A stretch of DNA of 64,000 nt from Corallium rubrum. Lineage: Eukaryota; Cnidaria; Anthozoa; Scleralcyonacea; Coralliidae. Under the pieces are notes generated by a model, which saw nothing but the letters and a program-made list of their open reading frames with translations, had not been told where the DNA came from and did not search any database. The position numbers and the translations under genes were made by a program. This document shows, piece after piece, positions 1 through 64,000 of the stretch. Position 1 is the first letter of the stretch, and each line of letters begins with the position of its first letter. The DNA is taken from positions 1-64,000 of the forward strand of contig CAXIUP010000011.1 in the NCBI GenBank assembly GCA_964035015.1, read 5' to 3'.

Positions 1-61537
<61,537 letters not shown>

Positions 61538-61799
61538 GTATGTTCTTGTTTTTGTTTTTGTTTTTGTTTTTGTCTTTGGGTCTGGCATAAGGCAGACCTA
61601 TACGCTGGTGGCCAAAGTTATTGAGCCGGCTATATTTTTCAAGATTTTCAAGTTTTTTTAGTAATGTTTTTAGAATACAATAAAGTTTCATTAGAACTTT
61701 TATTTTGGATTGAAATTTTTATATCTCAAAGTGTACGAAAACAACAAAAATTTTTAGTCAGTATTTTGCCATGTCTTTTTCAGTATTTTTGTGAGGATT

Positions 61800-61920
61800 T
61801 TTTTAGAGCCTGTTTACAAGGAGGTAGGGGGTTATCCCTACCAAACGCGTTTACAAGGGCAAAACATAACCCGCGATCATCAGGGTTACCCTAGCGTTCT
61901 TGTAAACAGGACAAACAAAA
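61800..61920. mobile_element. MITE (~105 bp) with CCTGTTTACAAG termini
   Basis: GCCTGTTTACAAGGAGGTAG...GGGGTTATCCCTACC at the left and GGGTTACCCTAGCG...TTCTTGTAAACAGGAC at the right form terminal inverted repeats with GTTTACAAG inside. In the intron after exon 27. Confidence 0.75.
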
Positions 61921-61989
61921 AAAAATAGGTAGACACTGCGTACATGCAGATATTTGTACTATTTGCCATGTGCCTCACAGATGATTGAA

Positions 61990-62160
61990 CAATGTAAACT
62001 GAACTCACACAATATTTATTTCAACAACGGACAAATAATTGACATAGGAGGCAAGCGCATTAGAAAAACATTAGAATCTTGGCACACGGCCACATTGATC
62101 AAGCCGATAACAATTCTAAACCATTACCGCAACAATATTCGCTTATTTTACGTAAACAAC
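61990..62160 (+). pseudogene. Possible C-terminal remnant of a retroelement protein
   Basis: The frame encodes SHNIYFNNGQIIDIGGKRIR followed by KTLESWHTA. The pattern H-N-I-x-F-x-N...I-I-D...R-K-T-L-E-S-W-H is one I associate with the C-terminus (GIY-YIG-like region) of animal retroelement proteins. Short, and the continuation is degenerate. It could instead be coincidental. Confidence 0.3.
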
Positions 62161-62735
62161 GCCAGAATTGTATCTTATTACCTAACTACATGTATAATTT
62201 ACTTTATAATATTTATTATTAGATCTACAATTACGTCATCATTTATTATAAATATCTAGCCGCGCTATTCAAAATTTTTTCACCCATTGAAGGCTACAGT
62301 TCTGGTATTCGAAAGCTCGCCATTAAAATCTTTGATCAGAGAACGTTTTACTTTATTTTTTTTAAATATGTCTCTACCTGGCCACACATCTTCTATTTTT
62401 TAAATGTAAATTGTATTACGCAAAAAATGTGAAATGCTAAAAAGGCTATATATTGGAAAGCCTGATAGGAGGTGAGTTATTGGAGGTCGGGCTTAATAAA
62501 TTACAGCAGTCTTATAAATTTATAAGTATATTTTGTGACGTCAGGTAAAGGTAATTGATGTAGGAAAGAATAGGTGACAATTTCGACATGACAGTATTCT
62601 GCGCTTGTTACGCTTGGGTCAAATCCATCGAATACACTTACAAGTACTTCTCTTTTTGCGCTTTATTAACAGTAAATAACAAAACTATCTGTTTCTCTCT
62701 TTGCTCTCTCTTTGCTCGAAGACGAAGGAATCGTC
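62160..62735. other. Intron after exon 27, no gene seen
   Basis: AT-rich; no conserved ORF, SINE or tandem array recognised. Confidence 0.5.
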
Positions 62736-62736
62736 G

Positions 62737-63250
62737 CTCGCTTTGACTTCTGGGTCCACGTGGCACAGGTACCCTAACTGACTAGAAGTTTTACATGGGT
62801 CACACTCTTCCCGACTTTAAAAATACTTGTTTGAGATCAACTGCTGTTCACTTACTTACGGTTGTATTTGTTTTCAATTCAGTCTCTTCTGTCTTGGACT
62901 GGAGTGCTTCAACCTGTTTCTGGTGTTCTTTTGTCAAATCGTCAAGCTGCTGTCTTAAAGCGTCAAACTCCTTGTTCACGGCTACGGTGTCGGCTGAGGG
63001 GCCTGATGGTCTGCCTTCTAGAGCAATTGTTCCCTGATTCTCTCAATAAACGAGCGACATTCGTTCTCGTCCTGTATCTAAGCCACCTGCTCCTCAATTT
63101 CTCTTCGAAGTAATCGAGCAATGCTAAGTCTCGACTTTCCCGATATTTTTCCTCTTCCCACTTGAAAAACACAGCTAGCTTTGACTTCTGGGTCCACCTG
63201 GCACACAGGTACCCTAACTCACTTTCTATTTTACATGGGTCACACTCTGA
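62737..63250. repeat. Direct repeat pair (~75 bp) flanking a 360-bp insert
   Basis: CTTTGACTTCTGGGTCCACG...TGGCACAGGTACCCTAACT...TTTTACATGGGTCACACTC at 62740-62807 recurs at 63178-63248 with few changes, 438 bp apart. Confidence 0.8.
62860..63172 (-). pseudogene. Possible coiled-coil gene fragment, minus strand, between the direct repeats
   Basis: On the minus strand the 3' part reads NKEFDALRQQLDDLTKEHQK and QVEALQSKTEETELKTNTT, a heptad-like coiled coil ending at a good donor (ACC|gtaagt at about 62859). The part upstream (about 63020-63172) is open in another frame (KWEEEKYRESRDLALLDYFE), so a frameshift is needed to join them. Family not recognised. Could be a broken exon captured in this intron. 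Confidence 0.3.
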
Positions 63251-63654
63251 GTTTCACAGCACTGAAGAAATGAAAAAGCTCTAGTGCCCTCAGGTAGGTT
63301 TACTTATATGACTTGAACCTGGTTTATAACAATCTCAAGAGTGACCTCAGGGGGTGGGGGGAAACAGTTGCTCCTCCCATCCCCAAGATATGTCGACAAG
63401 AGCTAATTTTCAGGTTTGAAAAGTAAATTGTTCACATGTACTGTAAATAAGATAAATTAAGATACATAGAGAGAAATCGGTCCGAGCAATACAGTACAGT
63501 AACCCCAAGGATAGACTTTTCTAGTCCTGGCCTTTTTTTGAATACTTCTACCTGAGATAGCTCAGAAGGCAGGGTGAAATTCTGAAATAATTACACATGC
63601 AAACTCTGAGCCTTTACATACAGTTAGCATCATATCCAAAGACCGTACTATAAC

Positions 63655-63917
63655 TTGGTGTATTATAAATGATATTGGGCATTTCACTCGATTACATAGC
63701 ATGTTCTAAGGATTTAGGGTGAAGGAAAATTCGAGTGTGGAATATATACATTTTAAGACCAAACCGGGAGCAGTTGCGAAAAATGCAACTACACAGGCCC
63801 TCCGGCAGGAATTGAACCCACGAAGATTCTACACTCGAATTTTCCTTCACCCTAAATCCTTAGAACATGCTATGTAATCGAGTGAAATGCCCAATATCAT
63901 TTATAATATACCCAATT
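63655..63917. mobile_element. Foldback with ~90-bp arms
   Basis: ATTATAAATGATATTGGGCA...TTTCACTCGATTACATAGCA...TAAGGATTTAGGGTGAAGG mirrored by CCTTCACCCTAAATCCTTAG...AATCGAGTGAAATGCCC...ATCATTTATAAT. Loop about 75 nt includes CAGGCCCTCCGGCAGG. The right arm leads into the tRNA-like repeat. Confidence 0.88.
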
Positions 63918-64000
63918 CTCTCCTGGCATTACCACCTTATTATATATACAGAACTCGCGATCAAGCTCTCGGCAACGGCCTCCGTGGCTCAGTGGTCAGA
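63850..64000 (+). mobile_element. tRNA-like SINE-type repeat, copy 2 (cut by window end)
   Basis: ATCGAGTGAAATGCCC...CTCTCCTGGCATTACCAC...AAGCTCTCGGCAACGGCCTC then CGTGGCTCAGTGGTCAGA, an A-box; related to 58393-58625. Confidence 0.6.

Noticed and set aside
61979..62152. Exon 28 of the RNF213-like gene (acceptor-like cctcacag, phase 0)
   Set aside because: The encoded peptide (IIDIGGKRIRKTLESWHTA) does not resemble the family and looks more like a retroelement C-terminus.

Overview
The window is intron-rich animal genomic DNA, most likely from an invertebrate and possibly an anthozoan or other cnidarian. That placement is an inference from gene structure and repeat content; no taxonomic marker is present. 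One cellular gene fills almost the whole window on the + strand: an RNF213 (mysterin) homologue, the giant AAA+ ATPase / RING E3 ubiquitin ligase. I place 27 exons between base 1 and 61537. They splice in one unbroken frame of 1,747 codons, so both ends of the gene lie outside the window. The exons run from an acidic linker, through the AAA4 module (Walker A in exon 3, Walker B in exon 4), the long alpha-helical region, and the RING finger (exon 22), into the C-terminal region. The ZNFX1-type finger and C-terminus expected further on are not seen. Only about 8% of the gene span is coding.

The introns are dominated by tandem repeats. Intron 1 has about 1.26 kb of (TTTG)n. Intron 13 holds (CTTT)n, (CCTT)n, 3.3 kb of (TTTG)n and 2.2 kb of (TTAG)n. 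Intron 15 has 1.5 kb of (ACTTT)-type pentamers. Intron 17 has a 25-bp satellite split by a 1.69-kb unit present 2.15 times. Intron 20 has GAT/GGT triplets. Intron 22 has a 20-bp satellite. Introns 10, 12, 16, 23 and 24 have further tetramer or 17-bp arrays. The ORFs of up to about 1,100 codons over these arrays are artefacts of stop-free repeats.

Mobile DNA: a decayed 5.1-kb tyrosine-recombinase (DIRS-order) retrotransposon with split direct repeats (52697-57783) sits in intron 23 and carries an internal inversion of its gag region. Intron 13 carries the 3' end of an RLE-type non-LTR retrotransposon on the minus strand. There are two 5S-rRNA-headed SINEs, several tRNA-like SINE pieces and many foldback/MITE-like inverted-repeat elements, several in two or three copies.

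I found no operon, CRISPR array, defence island or other multi-gene system. The notable features are the architecture of a huge ubiquitin-ligase gene carrying very long, very uniform intronic microsatellites, the 1.69-kb tandem unit with an iteron-like hairpin, and a non-canonical GC-AG intron.
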